Assembly: GCF_016756775.1 (NCBI RefSeq)
Contig: NZ_JAERMU010000003.1
Span: forward strand, 62,001 to 126,000
Source of the DNA: Dryocola clanedunensis subsp. sulfonylureivorans
GTDB lineage: Bacteria > Pseudomonadota > Gammaproteobacteria > Enterobacterales > Enterobacteriaceae
Length of the DNA: 64,000 nt
Direction of reading: 5' to 3'
Shown here: in pieces, positions 17,578 to 27,081 of the stretch
Numbering within the stretch: position 1 is the stretch's first letter
Layout: every line of letters begins with the position of its first letter
Notes under the pieces: generated by a model
What the model was told of the DNA's origin: nothing
What the model saw: only the letters and a program-made list of their open reading frames with translations
The model's database searches: none
Position numbers and translations under genes: made by a program

Positions 17578-18621
17578 ATGGATTTGAATAAAAGGCTTCT
17601 GGCCATTGCGGTAGCAGCGCTGCTGTTTCCACAAGCTGCCACCGCGGTAAAGACGATCATTTATACCGATCATGAAGCGTTGGGCGGTATGCGAACCCAG
17701 TTTCTGAATGATGTTTTTTTCCCGGCGGTTGAAAGAGAGTCCCAGGGACGGTTAAAAATAGAACCCCACTGGGATGGCAAAATATCGACCAGCTACCGGG
17801 CTTTACAAACGGTCTCTAAAGGGGCGACTGCGGATATGGCTATCGTGGTGCCGGAGTATTCAGCTCAGGAACTGCCGCTGCATCAGATGTTTAAAAGTTT
17901 CCCCGTCGGGCCTTCCGCGGACAAGCAAATCGCCTTCTTCCGTCGCGTCTATAGAGAAGTCCCGGCATTTCAGGCGGAGCTGCTGCGCCAGAATGTCGTC
18001 CCCGTGTTTATTGCAACAGGGTATCCCGTGGCTTTTTTCAGCACCCATGAAATCAAAAAGCTCGACGATCTCAAAGAGACAAAATGGCGCACTGCCAGCT
18101 TCTGGCATCAGGATTTTCTTCGCAATGCTGGTGCCACGCCGGTGATCATGCCCTGGGGAGACGGCATCTATAAAGCGCTGGCAGACGGCAGGCTTGATGG
18201 AGTGATGGTTAACGTGGACAGCGGTTATCAGCTGGAAATCCATGAGGCCGCGCCCCATGTGCTGCTTTCACCGGAATTATGGCTGGGTCATGTCTATCTG
18301 GTGGTGATGAACAAACAGACATGGGATCGGCTCACTAAAGCTGAACAGCAGGCAATCCGACGTGCCGCATTGTCCTCTTATAAAAAGCTTGGCGGTATTA
18401 TGAGGGCCAAAATGGTTACGCAAATTCGCGACATGAAAAAGCAGGGCGCTCAGGTCAGGCTGGTTCGCCATGCCGAAATCATGAAGTGGGAGAAGGCCAC
18501 CCGCTACCAGCAGGTTCAGGCTAGCTGGGTGAAAGAACAGCAGAGCAAGGGCTTAACGGAGGCGGGGCCAGTGATGGCGCGGGTTAGCGAAATCATGAAA
18601 GAGACGATGAAAGCAGAGTAG
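17578..18621 (+). CDS. TRAP-type solute-binding protein (DctP family), orphan
   Basis: A 347-residue periplasmic binding protein. AGAAGAG lies 7 bases before the ATG. Residues 1-23 form a signal peptide ending AATA, followed by VKTIIYTDHEALGGMRTQFL. DctP-family marks are the early GRLKIEPHWDGKISTSYRALQTVSKGATADMA stretch, the substrate arginine region KETKWRTASFWHQDFLRNAGATPVIMPWGDGIYKALADGRLDGVM and the ending with long amphipathic helices. No DctQ or DctM membrane subunit is encoded nearby, so it either serves a distant TRAP permease or acts as a sensor. The ligand, probably a small carboxylate, is inferred only from the family. Confidence 0.82.
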   Translation: MDLNKRLLAIAVAALLFPQAATAVKTIIYTDHEALGGMRTQFLNDVFFPAVERESQGRLKIEPHWDGKISTSYRALQTVSKGATADMAIVVPEYSAQELPLHQMFKSFPVGPSADKQIAFFRRVYREVPAFQAELLRQNVVPVFIATGYPVAFFSTHEIKKLDDLKETKWRTASFWHQDFLRNAGATPVIMPWGDGIYKALADGRLDGVMVNVDSGYQLEIHEAAPHVLLSPELWLGHVYLVVMNKQTWDRLTKAEQQAIRRAALSSYKKLGGIMRAKMVTQIRDMKKQGAQVRLVRHAEIMKWEKATRYQQVQASWVKEQQSKGLTEAGPVMARVSEIMKETMKAE

Positions 18622-18672
18622 CTGCTTTCACCGATCATTCACTACGTCGCGCAGCAGCAGCGCCTTCACCGT

Positions 18673-19533
18673 TTACAGTTCAGGCGCAAGCAACCCCATA
18701 AAGGCATCCAGCTGGCGCGTCCTGGCACCTCGTCGCCAGATAAGCCAGGTATTAAGATAGCGCCAGTCTGAGGATAACGGCCACGCGCTTGCCTGGTGGC
18801 TGGCGGGCATACTTTCCAGCATGCTTCGCGGCATTAGCGCCAGCCCCGCTCCGGCGACCACGCAGGCCAGCATCCCATGATAAGACTCCATTTCGTGAAT
18901 TTTACCCGGCCGGGCGCCATCCTGGTGAAACCAGTTTTCGAAATGCCGCCGATAAGAACAGTTGGCCCGAAAAGCATATATATTTGCGCCATTCACCTGC
19001 CGGGGAGTTTCAATCGGGGGATGGTCGACAGGGGCTACGATGACCATCTCCTCTTTATAAACCGCTTGTCCCTCAAGGGAGGGATGCAAGAGCGGGCCAT
19101 CAACAAACGCAGCGGAGAGCCTGCCTTCAAGCACGCCGTCGATTTGGTCCCCGGAAGGGCCGGTTGACAGCGATAGCTGAATTTTTGGATAGCGCTGGTT
19201 GAACGCAGCCAGCAGGGATGGGATGCGGACGGCCGCCGTACTCTCCAGCGAACCAAGCGCCAGCACGCCCTGCGGCTCATCGCCCGCCACCACCATTCTG
19301 GCCTCATCGACCAGCGCAAGAATACGTCTGCTGTATTCCAGAAAGCTGTATCCGGCTGGGGCCAGCTTCAGCCGCTGGCTTTCACGGATAAACAGCTGGA
19401 CGCCGAGATCCGCCTCCAGCTGTTTAATGCGGGTGGTGAGATTGGAGGGGACGCGATGAACAAGCTGTGCGGCTGCCTGAATGCTGCCGGTTTCTGCGAC
19501 CGCATTGAACATCTGCAGCTGGGTCAGATCCAT
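18673..19533 (-). CDS. ptrR: LysR-family regulator PtrR (YneJ)
   Basis: A 286-residue LysR regulator. [20 protein letters not shown] with the recognition helix in [19 protein letters not shown], and the effector domain with [22 protein letters not shown] and [31 protein letters not shown], match E. coli YneJ/PtrR closely. It is divergent from sad with 103 bases between starts; in E. coli PtrR acts on putrescine/succinate-semialdehyde metabolism through sad and related genes. The same job is expected here. Confidence 0.92.
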   Translation of the reverse strand: MDLTQLQMFNAVAETGSIQAAAQLVHRVPSNLTTRIKQLEADLGVQLFIRESQRLKLAPAGYSFLEYSRRILALVDEARMVVAGDEPQGVLALGSLESTAAVRIPSLLAAFNQRYPKIQLSLSTGPSGDQIDGVLEGRLSAAFVDGPLLHPSLEGQAVYKEEMVIVAPVDHPPIETPRQVNGANIYAFRANCSYRRHFENWFHQDGARPGKIHEMESYHGMLACVVAGAGLALMPRSMLESMPASHQASAWPLSSDWRYLNTWLIWRRGARTRQLDAFMGLLAPEL

Positions 19534-19636
19534 GTGTTGTTCTCGTTTCGTGAGTAATCGACTAAGTATTATTCATTTTTTATCACCTTGCCTCAAGGTT
19601 AAGGTAGGGGAACTTTCAAACGATGAGGCAACCTCT

Positions 19637-21028
19637 ATGCAGCCCGTGACTTCGAATACGCACGCTATTTCGCTCAATCCGGCAAACGGCAAACGGCTAG
19701 CCGCTTATCCTTTTCATACCGACGAGCAGCTGGACGCGGCGCTGGCCAGCAATCACAACGCTTTTTTGCTGTGGCGACAGCAGACGGTTGCCCATCGGGC
19801 ACAAAAACTCCGCGATCTGGCCACCGTATTGCGTGACCACACGGAAGTGATGGCTCAGATGATCACCGCTGAGATGGGTAAACCGCTGACCCAGGCCAGG
19901 GCGGAAGTCGCGAAATCCGCTAACTTGTGCGACTGGTACGCAGAGCACGGCCCGGCAATGCTGGCCACAGAATCTACGCCGGTAGAAGAGAACAAAGCGG
20001 TGATTGAATACCGTCCGCTGGGGCCTGTACTTGCCGTGATGCCGTGGAATTTCCCACTCTGGCAGGTGCTGCGGGGTGCCGTGCCAATTTTGCTGGCAGG
20101 CAACAGCTATGTGTTAAAACATGCGCCTAATGTGATGGGCTGCGCGCTGCTGATAGAAGAAATGTTTGCGAAAGCAGCCTTCCCGGCCCGTTTGTTTTCG
20201 GTCATTAACGTGACGCCCGAAGGCGTAAGCAGAGCAATCAAAGACCCTAGCATCGTAGCGATTACGGTGACGGGCAGCGGCCGAGCGGGAGCCGCTATCG
20301 GCGCGCAGGCAGGGGCCGCCCTGAAGAAATGCGTTCTGGAGCTGGGAGGTTCCGATCCTTTTATCGTGCTGAACGATGCCAGTCTTGATGACGCGGTGAA
20401 AGCAGCGGTCGCGGGCCGCTACCAGAATACCGGACAGGTCTGCGCGGCAGCAAAGCGCTTTATTGTTGAAGCGGGGATCGCGGAGGCTTTTACCGCGAAG
20501 TTTGTAAGCGCCGCAGCAGGGCTTATCACAGGGGACCCAACGGAGGAAGCAACGCAGTCAGGGCCGATGGCACGTTACGATCTGCGAGATGAACTGCATG
20601 AGCAGGTGACAACGTCACTTGAAGAGGGGGCGACCCTGCTGCTTGGCGGCAACAAAATGGCGAGCGAAGGGAATTTCTACGCGCCCACCGTGCTGGGTAA
20701 CGTCACCCGGGAAATGACCGCTTTCCGCCAGGAATTGTTTGGGCCGGTGGCTGCGATCGTCATTGCAGAGGATGCACAGCATGCGCTGGAACTCGCTAAC
20801 GACAGTGATTTTGGGCTGTCCGCAACCATTTTCACCGCGGATGAGCGGCTGGCAGCAGAAATGGCCTCCCGGCTTGAGTGCGGCGGCGTGTTTATCAATG
20901 GTTATAGCGCCAGCGACCCGCGCGTGGCGTTTGGCGGCGTAAAGCAAAGTGGTTTCGGACGTGAGCTGTCGCACTTCGGCCTGCATGAGTTTTGCAACGC
21001 ACAAACCGTCTGGAAAGACCGTCGTTAA
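19637..21028 (+). CDS. sad: NAD-dependent succinate semialdehyde dehydrogenase Sad
   Basis: A 463-residue aldehyde dehydrogenase oxidising succinate semialdehyde to succinate in putrescine/GABA breakdown. The start is the ATG with GAGG 8 bases upstream; earlier in-frame codons lack homology. Visible are EYRPLGPVLAVMPWNFPLWQ, the cofactor loop TVTGSGRAGAAIG, the general base in LELGGSDPFIVL and the catalytic cysteine in GRYQNTGQVCAAAKRF, then GGVKQSGFGRELSHFGLHEF at the end. All match E. coli Sad (YneI). In E. coli glsB follows at once; here a 22-kb block intervenes. Confidence 0.95.
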   Translation: MQPVTSNTHAISLNPANGKRLAAYPFHTDEQLDAALASNHNAFLLWRQQTVAHRAQKLRDLATVLRDHTEVMAQMITAEMGKPLTQARAEVAKSANLCDWYAEHGPAMLATESTPVEENKAVIEYRPLGPVLAVMPWNFPLWQVLRGAVPILLAGNSYVLKHAPNVMGCALLIEEMFAKAAFPARLFSVINVTPEGVSRAIKDPSIVAITVTGSGRAGAAIGAQAGAALKKCVLELGGSDPFIVLNDASLDDAVKAAVAGRYQNTGQVCAAAKRFIVEAGIAEAFTAKFVSAAAGLITGDPTEEATQSGPMARYDLRDELHEQVTTSLEEGATLLLGGNKMASEGNFYAPTVLGNVTREMTAFRQELFGPVAAIVIAEDAQHALELANDSDFGLSATIFTADERLAAEMASRLECGGVFINGYSASDPRVAFGGVKQSGFGRELSHFGLHEFCNAQTVWKDRR

Positions 21029-21038
21029 TCAACAGAAG

Positions 21039-21059
21039 GCGGGTGCCCGACGCACCCGC
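21039..21059. terminator. Hairpin between sad and ygfS
   Basis: GCGGGTGC and GCACCCGC pair around CCGAC in the 40-base gap between the convergent sad and ygfS. No T-run follows on either strand, so it is a possible shared terminator only. It also marks the left junction of the purine block. Confidence 0.45.
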
Positions 21060-21068
21060 TAATAAAGA

Positions 21069-21542
21069 TTAAAACAGCCTGCTGCGTTTGCGCTGGCTGA
21101 GTTGCTGGAGCCTTTCTGACGTCATCACGCTTAGCGCATCGGTTGGGCAGGTGCGAACACAGGCAGGCCCGTCAGGATCGTGCTGGCACATATCGCATTT
21201 TACTATGGTCATCATGTTGTGTGACCCAATATCCGCTACGATGTCAACAGCGCCAAACGGGCAGGCCATCACGCAGCTTTTACAGCCAATACACAGCGTC
21301 TGAACCGGCTCGACGATTCCGTTTTTTTTCCGCAGCGCGCCAGTGGGACAGGCACTGAGGCAGGAGGCGGCCTCGCAGTGATGGCAAACCGCAGGTGCGC
21401 TGTCCTTTGATGCTTTATAGACGCGCAGGCGCGGATGAAACCCGAGCTGTTCGTCTGACTGATGGTTAACGGCACAGCTGACCTCACAGGTTCGGCAACC
21501 AATACAGGCCCCGGCATCGACATGAATAAACGAAGTATTCAT
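21069..21542 (-). CDS. ygfS: 4Fe-4S ferredoxin-type electron carrier YgfS
   Basis: A 157-residue cytoplasmic iron-sulfur protein of the HydN/YgfS type. Four cysteine clusters are visible: CIGCRTCEVSCA near residue 14, CHHCEAASCLSACP, CIGCKSCVMACPFGA and CDMCQHDPDGPACVRTCP, enough for four [4Fe-4S] centres. AGGAGGT precedes the ATG, which overlaps the ygfT stop (ATGA), so the pair is translationally coupled. It pairs with ygfT as in the E. coli ygf purine cluster and probably feeds electrons between YgfT and a partner oxidoreductase; the exact redox partners are inference. Confidence 0.88.
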   Translation of the reverse strand: MNTSFIHVDAGACIGCRTCEVSCAVNHQSDEQLGFHPRLRVYKASKDSAPAVCHHCEAASCLSACPTGALRKKNGIVEPVQTLCIGCKSCVMACPFGAVDIVADIGSHNMMTIVKCDMCQHDPDGPACVRTCPTDALSVMTSERLQQLSQRKRSRLF

Positions 21543-23488
21543 GAGACCTCCTGAACAACCGACGATGATGCATGCTCAAGCATATGTACAATATCTTTTG
21601 CTGCTCTACGCCCATCGGCCATGGCCGTCACAACCAGGTCAGCACCACGAACCGCATCCCCTCCCGCAAAAACGCGTGGGTGGGTCGTTTGTCCGGGATA
21701 AGCAGGGTTCAGGCCAATGCGAATCTGCCCCCACTTGTCGCATTCCACATGGCCTTCTTTCAGCCAGGGCATGACGTGCGCCTGGAAACCAAAAGCAACA
21801 ATCAGGGCATCAGCCTGTAGGACAAACTCCGAGCCTTTAATGATTTTAGGCCGCCGGCGCCCGCTGGCATCTGGCTCGCCCAGCTCCGTGCGCAGCATTT
21901 CAATACCTGTCACATGGCCTTTCTTGCTGGTGAGAATGCGCTGAGGCTGGACGTTAAACTGGAATTCTACGCCTTCTTCACGCGCATTCTTAACCTCTTT
22001 GCGGGAGCCGGGCATATTGGCCTCGTCCCGGCGATAGGCGCAGGTCACCGCCGTTGCGCCCTGACGAACGGCCGTACGCAGACAATCCATTGCCGTATCG
22101 CCGCCGCCAAGCACCACAACCTGCTTATCCTTCAATGAGATAAAAGGATTATCCGGGTCTTCCGGCAGCTTCATCACATGGCGGGTATTGGCTATCAAAT
22201 AAGGAAGGGCCTCAAGGACACCCGGTGCCTGTTCATTTTCCAGATCGGCCGTCATCGACTTATAGGTACCCGGCGCGATAAACACGGCGGCGTTGTCGCG
22301 GATAAGCTGGCTGAAACTGATGTCGTCGCCGACCTCGCAGTTGAGGACAAATTCGATACCCATCTGGCTGAATATTTCACGACGTAGCGTCAGTACCTGC
22401 TTGTCGAGCTTGAAAGAAGGGATGCCGAAGGTAAGCAGGCCGCCTATTTCGGGGTGACGGTCATACACCACAGACTTCACCCCGTGACGGGCAAGAACAT
22501 CTGCGCAGGCCAAACCGGCAGGGCCTGCGCCAATGATAGCCACGCGTTCCGGGCGCGGTTTGACGTGACTGAGGTCAGGCCGCCAGCCAGCTTGCAATGC
22601 TGTATCCGTGACATATTTTTCTATGCAGCCAACGGTGACCGAGCCGCCGCTGTTTTTTAGCGTGCAGGAGCCTTCACAGAGTCTGTCCTGCGGACAGACG
22701 CGGCCGCAGACCTCGGGCATGCTGCTCGTCTGGTGGGATAGTTCAACGGCTTCGGCAATGCGATCCTCTTTCGCCAGCTGTATCAATTCGGGAATGGCGT
22801 TGTGCAGTGGGCATGTCCAGCGGCAGTTGGCCTGTTTAGCGCACATCAGACAGCGTTCACCCGCCTCACAGGCCTGGGCTGGCGTGAACGACCGGTAGAT
22901 CTCATTAAAATTCAGGCGACGCTCAGCCGCCGGCGATTTAGCCGGATCGCACCTCTCCGGGCTGTGGCTTAACAGCCGTTCCCGGGCGGATAAGGAAGGA
23001 GAGCGTTTACCATTCAGCGTTTCCTGCTGACGTTTACGCCGCAGCTGACCAAGCTGCTCCTGCGTCACCAGCTTCAATGCGCTGGTCGGGCAAACCTGCA
23101 CGCACGCCGGGCCTGCATCTGCGCCCCGGTGCTCACATAAATCACACTTCTGGACGACCGGATTTTCTGCCTGCGTCAGGGCAATAACGCCAAACGGACA
23201 GGCCAGAATGCAGTTTTTACACCCTATACAGCGCCTTGCGTCCAGCTCCACGCGATCGTTTTGATAACTCAACGCTTCGGTCGGACAGCTGGTGACACAG
23301 GGAGCGTTATCACACTGATGGCACATCATGGCCGTTGAGGCATCAGGCGTCGTTAGTACGGTTACGCGGGGCAGTAGATTTTGCCCGGGTTCAGGGTACT
23401 GCTCCTGATTATGGGCAAGGATGCAGGCAATTTCACAGGCTTTACAGCCGATGCAGTCACGGGCGTTAGCGATGACAAAACGATTCAT
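21539..23488 (-). CDS. ygfT: Fe-S/NAD(P)H flavoprotein oxidoreductase YgfT (AegA-like)
   Basis: A 649-residue protein joining an N-terminal four-cluster ferredoxin module (C12, C15, C18, C22 in CIGCKACEIAC, then CHQCDNAPCVTSCP, CIGCKNCILACPFG, CDLCEHRGADAGPACVQVCP) to a glutamate-synthase-small-subunit-like flavoprotein (two dinucleotide folds: VAIIGAGPAGLACADVLARH and VVVLGGGDTAMDCLR; FAGGDAVRGADLVVTAM at the FAD end). GGGAG lies 6 bases before ATG 23488. E. coli has two such proteins, AegA and YgfT; pairing with ygfS and the N-terminal sequence favour YgfT. Work in E. coli ties this family to anaerobic urate breakdown. It is divergent from the xdh genes. Confidence 0.9.
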   Translation of the reverse strand: MNRFVIANARDCIGCKACEIACILAHNQEQYPEPGQNLLPRVTVLTTPDASTAMMCHQCDNAPCVTSCPTEALSYQNDRVELDARRCIGCKNCILACPFGVIALTQAENPVVQKCDLCEHRGADAGPACVQVCPTSALKLVTQEQLGQLRRKRQQETLNGKRSPSLSARERLLSHSPERCDPAKSPAAERRLNFNEIYRSFTPAQACEAGERCLMCAKQANCRWTCPLHNAIPELIQLAKEDRIAEAVELSHQTSSMPEVCGRVCPQDRLCEGSCTLKNSGGSVTVGCIEKYVTDTALQAGWRPDLSHVKPRPERVAIIGAGPAGLACADVLARHGVKSVVYDRHPEIGGLLTFGIPSFKLDKQVLTLRREIFSQMGIEFVLNCEVGDDISFSQLIRDNAAVFIAPGTYKSMTADLENEQAPGVLEALPYLIANTRHVMKLPEDPDNPFISLKDKQVVVLGGGDTAMDCLRTAVRQGATAVTCAYRRDEANMPGSRKEVKNAREEGVEFQFNVQPQRILTSKKGHVTGIEMLRTELGEPDASGRRRPKIIKGSEFVLQADALIVAFGFQAHVMPWLKEGHVECDKWGQIRIGLNPAYPGQTTHPRVFAGGDAVRGADLVVTAMADGRRAAKDIVHMLEHASSSVVQEVS

Positions 23489-23641
23489 GATTTCTCCCAA
23501 CGTTGCGTTTTACCTGCTGATGCAAAATAGATGCTCAAAGAGTCAAAAAAAGAAACGTTGATTTATTAATGCGAGCCGTTTCACAATTATTGACTGAACC
23601 CGGCGTCGGTTGCTGATGATAAGGCGCTCGTGCGGCAGCAA

Positions 23642-23656
23642 TTATCAAATTGATAA
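23642..23656. promoter_or_regulatory. Candidate enhancer (UAS) for YgeV, xdh copy
   Basis: TTATCAAATTGATAA is a palindrome with 7-base arms. It lies 142 bases upstream of the -24 box of the xdh promoter. The same TTATC-N5-GATAA form lies 141 bases upstream of the ygfK sigma54 promoter, as expected for an activator binding at a distance. Assignment to YgeV is inference. Confidence 0.55.
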
Positions 23657-23783
23657 ATTCGATACTATTCTCAATTCGATTTACAGGCCTCAGGCAATTC
23701 ACCAAATTATTTCCTGCCGTTTTGTGCGTAAATTTATAACCCCCCTCGCAAAAATAATTCTAAAAAACAGGGTTCCTCATATA

Positions 23784-23799
23784 TGGCACGGGCTTTGCT
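23784..23799 (+). promoter_or_regulatory. Sigma54 (-24/-12) promoter of the xdh unit
   Basis: TGGCACGGGCTTTGCT matches the sigma54 consensus TGGCACG-N4-TTGCW at every fixed base, with GG and GC at the required 10-base separation. Transcription would start near 23810, about 44 bases before the xdh start codon. Confidence 0.85.
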
Positions 23800-23853
23800 T
23801 GAAGTTGAACGATGAATTCACTCTTAGCTCTATTTTTATTTATGGAGAACAGT

Positions 23854-26800
23854 ATGGAAACAACGCTGGTTGGCACTGAAGTTCCGCGCGTTGACGGTGA
23901 AGCAAAGGTTAAAGGCACGGCTATTTATGGTGACGATATCGTCATGAGCGGCATGCTCTATGGGGTATGTCGCTATGCAGATATCGCCGCTGGCCGTCTG
24001 GACACGCTGGATATTAGCGAGGCGGAAAAGGTGCCTGGCGTCGTCTGTATCGCCACCGCCAAAGACGTGCCGGGTGTAGAACGCATCGGCGTCATTATTT
24101 CCGATTACCCGCCGATCGCCAAAGATGAAATCGCCTTCCGTGGCGACGTCATCGCTATTATTGCGGCAGAAAGCTATGAGGCCGCCTGTCAGGCGGCAGA
24201 CCGCATAACGGCAACTTACACACCGTACACACCGATTACCGACCCAGTAGAGGCGCTTAAGCCCGGCGCAAGGTTAATCCACAGCGACACAGAAAGTAAC
24301 GTGATTAACCGACATCATACGGTGAAAGGAGATATAGACGCGGGCTTTTCAGCATCCACGCATATTTTCGAGCGTGATTATGAAGTAGGGTTCCAGGAGC
24401 ATGCATATATAGAGCCTGAATCCATCACCACTTATCTCGATCCTAATGAAAATATCATCACTGTTGCCGGCTCTATTCAAAATGCGCACCGTGTACGGGG
24501 CATTGTTGCAAAATATCTTGGTTTGCCTCAATCAAAAGTCAATGTTAAACGCTCGGTATTAGGGGGCTCATTTGGTGGTAAAGACGATATTATCGATCAT
24601 CTTGCCTGTCGTGCATCCCTGTTAACGAAAATGACTGGTCGCCCGATAAAGTTTACCTATAACCGCGAACAGTCTATGCGCGAAAGTTATAAGCGCCATC
24701 CTTATAAGATGAAATATAAAATCGGTCTGGATGACGAAGCAAAGATCAAAGCAATAAAAATTGACATTATTGCCGACGGAGGGAGCTACGCGGGGCAGAC
24801 TATATTTGTCACCTGGCGCAGTTCTGTGCAGGCGGCGGGGCCCTATAACATCCCAAACGTAAGGGTAGATGTGACCGGCGTCTATACCAATAACAATTAT
24901 ACCTCGGCCTACCGCGGTTACGGTGCGCCGCAGGTCATCTTTGCCAATGAATCACTGATGGATGAAGTTGCAGCGGCTTTCAACATCTCTCCCGTAGAAC
25001 TGCGTCGTCGCAACGTGCTTAAACAAAATGATACCAGCATGGCCGGTCAGCTATTCAGTGAACACACCGTTTCGGCAGAAGAGGTACTTGATCGGGCGCT
25101 CGCCAGCTCGGAGTTTTGCGCAAAGCGCGACCATTATAAGAAGCTGAACGCGAAAAATGGCCCCATCAAGTACGGCATTGGCCTGGCACTAAGCCACCGC
25201 GGCTGTTCGCTAGGGGCTGAAGGGCTTGATGCTTCTTCAGCGCTGATTCAAATCAATGCCGACAGCAGCCTCAACGTCTCCACATCTGTCTCCGAGAACG
25301 GCCAGGGCCTGCAAACCACCATGTCACTCATTGCCGCGGAAGCCTTTGGGCTGGAGCTGGAACAGGTCATGTTCACCGACCCGGCGACCGCCATGATTGC
25401 TGACGGCGGATCGACGGTTGCGTCGCGCGGCACGCTCATGGGCGGACAAGCGGTGCTGAGCGCAGCCAATAAGCTTAAAAATCGCATGCTAAAAGCTGTA
25501 GGCCCGCTCCTTAACGCGAAAAGCTTAGAAGAGCTGGTTTGGCGAAATGGGGAAGTCTTCAATCGCGAGCGGTCAGATTTACGTTTGCCATTCACAGAGG
25601 TGGTCAACAAGACGAAAGCCATCGGCGAGAATCTTTCCGCATACGGCTGGCACGTTGCACCGGACATTCACTGGGACGAGCACAAAGGAACGGGTAGCCC
25701 GTATTTCACCTGGGTCTATGGCTGCCAGATTGCAGATGTCGCTGTCGATACCCGCACCGGAAAGATTACGCTTAATCATGTCACCGCTGTCCATGACGTC
25801 GGTAAAGTCATAAACCGCGTTGGGATAGAAGGGCAGATTTACGGTGGCGTCGTTCAGGGTATGATTGGCTACGGCATGCTGGAAGACTTCAACACCGTGC
25901 ACGGCGAAGTAAAATCAGAAAACTTCGACACCTATCTCTTGCCCACCATTAAAGATGTTCCAGCTATCACGGTCATCCCTGTGGAAAATCATGACAAAGC
26001 AGGGCCGTACGGGGCGAAAGTCATTGGTGAACCGGTGCTGGAGCTTGGTGCAGCAGCGCTGAACAATGCCGTAAGCTTCGCCATCGATCGCTGGAACCGT
26101 CAAATTCCACTGACCCTTGAGCAAGTGCGACTGGGTTACAACCTCAAAAAACCTGAACGGCAGAGTGAGCTACAGGGGGAGTCGAGCGTTAAGAAACAAG
26201 TTTTGCGCATTAATAATATGCAAGTTTGCAACCCTGCCACGCTGGAGGAAGCGCTTGAGGCACTGCAGGAACCGGGTGCAACAGCGATTGCGGGCGGTAC
26301 CGATCAGTTAGTGCAGGCAAGAATGCAGTCCGGCATAACGAAACTGGTCAACATTTCAGGCCTTAACGAGCTTAGCCAGATCGCTGAGGCTGGCGGTGGA
26401 ATGATCGTTGGCGCGGCGGTTTGTTTCAGCGATTTAATTGCCCATCCGGGCGTTGCAGAACGATACCCGCTGCTGATTACCGCCTGTCGGACCATCGGCT
26501 CACTCCAGTTGCGTAACCGCGCGACGATCGGTGGCAACATTGTCAACGCCGCGCCCTGCGCAGACTCCGTACCACCACTGATCATCATGGACGCAGAGGT
26601 AGAACTGCAGTCTACCTTTGGTGTGCGCTACCTGCCGCTGAGCCACTTTATCGAAGCGGGCTACCGTACGGCGCTTAAACCTGGTGAACTCCTGACGCGT
26701 GTTCTTATTCCCGAGCCGCACCCGCAAGTCCAGCAGCATCGCTACTTGCAGCTGGGGCGTCGCAACGCGCTGAACATCACCCGTCAGAGTCTTACAGGAC

Positions 26801-27081
26801 AATTCAGCCTGTCTGCGGACGGCAAGTTAGTCTTTTGTCGTCTGGTTGATGGGGCACTCTTCAGCAAGCCGCAGCGGCTACATGACATCGAAGAGCGCCT
26901 GACAAATCAGGTGCTGTCAGGCGAGCTCATCGAGGCGGTCGGAGAAGTACTCAATACCAAGATGGAGAGCGCTATCGGCGGGCGCTGGTCCGCGCCTTAC
27001 AAGATACCCGTCTATCTCGATATGTTCCGCCAGATGCTGCGCGATGTGATGAACGCAGGAAGTAAAGAGGACGAAAAATGA
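23854..27081 (+). CDS. xdhAB: Xanthine-dehydrogenase-family enzyme: molybdenum and FAD subunits fused
   Basis: A 1075-residue cytoplasmic hydroxylase polypeptide that oxidises a purine (hypoxanthine or xanthine by family and context). Residues 1-765 form the molybdenum-cofactor subunit: GGSFGGKDD (237-245), RGYGAPQ (354-360) and the catalytic-base motif GEP with E726. A linker near 766-788 leads to a CO-dehydrogenase-type FAD domain (789-1075) with GGTD (814-817) and TIGGNIVNAAPCAD (from 891). E. coli makes these as separate XdhA and XdhB. No stop codon or ribosome-binding site lies at the join, so this is a real fusion. GGAGA lies 5 bases before ATG 23854; ATG 23842 is an alternative. The stop overlaps the xdhC start (ATGA). 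Transcribed from a sigma54 promoter. Confidence 0.88.
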   Translation: METTLVGTEVPRVDGEAKVKGTAIYGDDIVMSGMLYGVCRYADIAAGRLDTLDISEAEKVPGVVCIATAKDVPGVERIGVIISDYPPIAKDEIAFRGDVIAIIAAESYEAACQAADRITATYTPYTPITDPVEALKPGARLIHSDTESNVINRHHTVKGDIDAGFSASTHIFERDYEVGFQEHAYIEPESITTYLDPNENIITVAGSIQNAHRVRGIVAKYLGLPQSKVNVKRSVLGGSFGGKDDIIDHLACRASLLTKMTGRPIKFTYNREQSMRESYKRHPYKMKYKIGLDDEAKIKAIKIDIIADGGSYAGQTIFVTWRSSVQAAGPYNIPNVRVDVTGVYTNNNYTSAYRGYGAPQVIFANESLMDEVAAAFNISPVELRRRNVLKQNDTSMAGQLFSEHTVSAEEVLDRALASSEFCAKRDHYKKLNAKNGPIKYGIGLALSHRGCSLGAEGLDASSALIQINADSSLNVSTSVSENGQGLQTTMSLIAAEAFGLELEQVMFTDPATAMIADGGSTVASRGTLMGGQAVLSAANKLKNRMLKAVGPLLNAKSLEELVWRNGEVFNRERSDLRLPFTEVVNKTKAIGENLSAYGWHVAPDIHWDEHKGTGSPYFTWVYGCQIADVAVDTRTGKITLNHVTAVHDVGKVINRVGIEGQIYGGVVQGMIGYGMLEDFNTVHGEVKSENFDTYLLPTIKDVPAITVIPVENHDKAGPYGAKVIGEPVLELGAAALNNAVSFAIDRWNRQIPLTLEQVRLGYNLKKPERQSELQGESSVKKQVLRINNMQVCNPATLEEALEALQEPGATAIAGGTDQLVQARMQSGITKLVNISGLNELSQIAEAGGGMIVGAAVCFSDLIAHPGVAERYPLLITACRTIGSLQLRNRATIGGNIVNAAPCADSVPPLIIMDAEVELQSTFGVRYLPLSHFIEAGYRTALKPGELLTRVLIPEPHPQVQQHRYLQLGRRNALNITRQSLTGQFSLSADGKLVFCRLVDGALFSKPQRLHDIEERLTNQVLSGELIEAVGEVLNTKMESAIGGRWSAPYKIPVYLDMFRQMLRDVMNAGSKEDEK

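Larger units (their letters stand above)
23489..23853. other. Divergent regulatory region ygfT / xdh
   Basis: 365 bases without a gene. They hold a 15-base palindrome (23642-23656), an A/T-rich stretch and a consensus sigma54 promoter for the xdh unit (23784-23799). A poor -24/-12-like sequence faces ygfT near 23521-23536 but has AG instead of GG, so the ygfT promoter remains unassigned. Confidence 0.6.

Noticed and set aside
23521-23536. Sigma54-like sequence facing ygfT (minus strand GAGCATCTATTTTGC)
   Set aside because: The essential GG of the -24 box is AG and the rest of the -24 half is poor, unlike the three clear promoters in the block.
26218-27081. Separate xdhB start at the internal ATG
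   Set aside because: No ribosome-binding site before 26218 and an uninterrupted frame from the molybdenum subunit; treated as a fusion.
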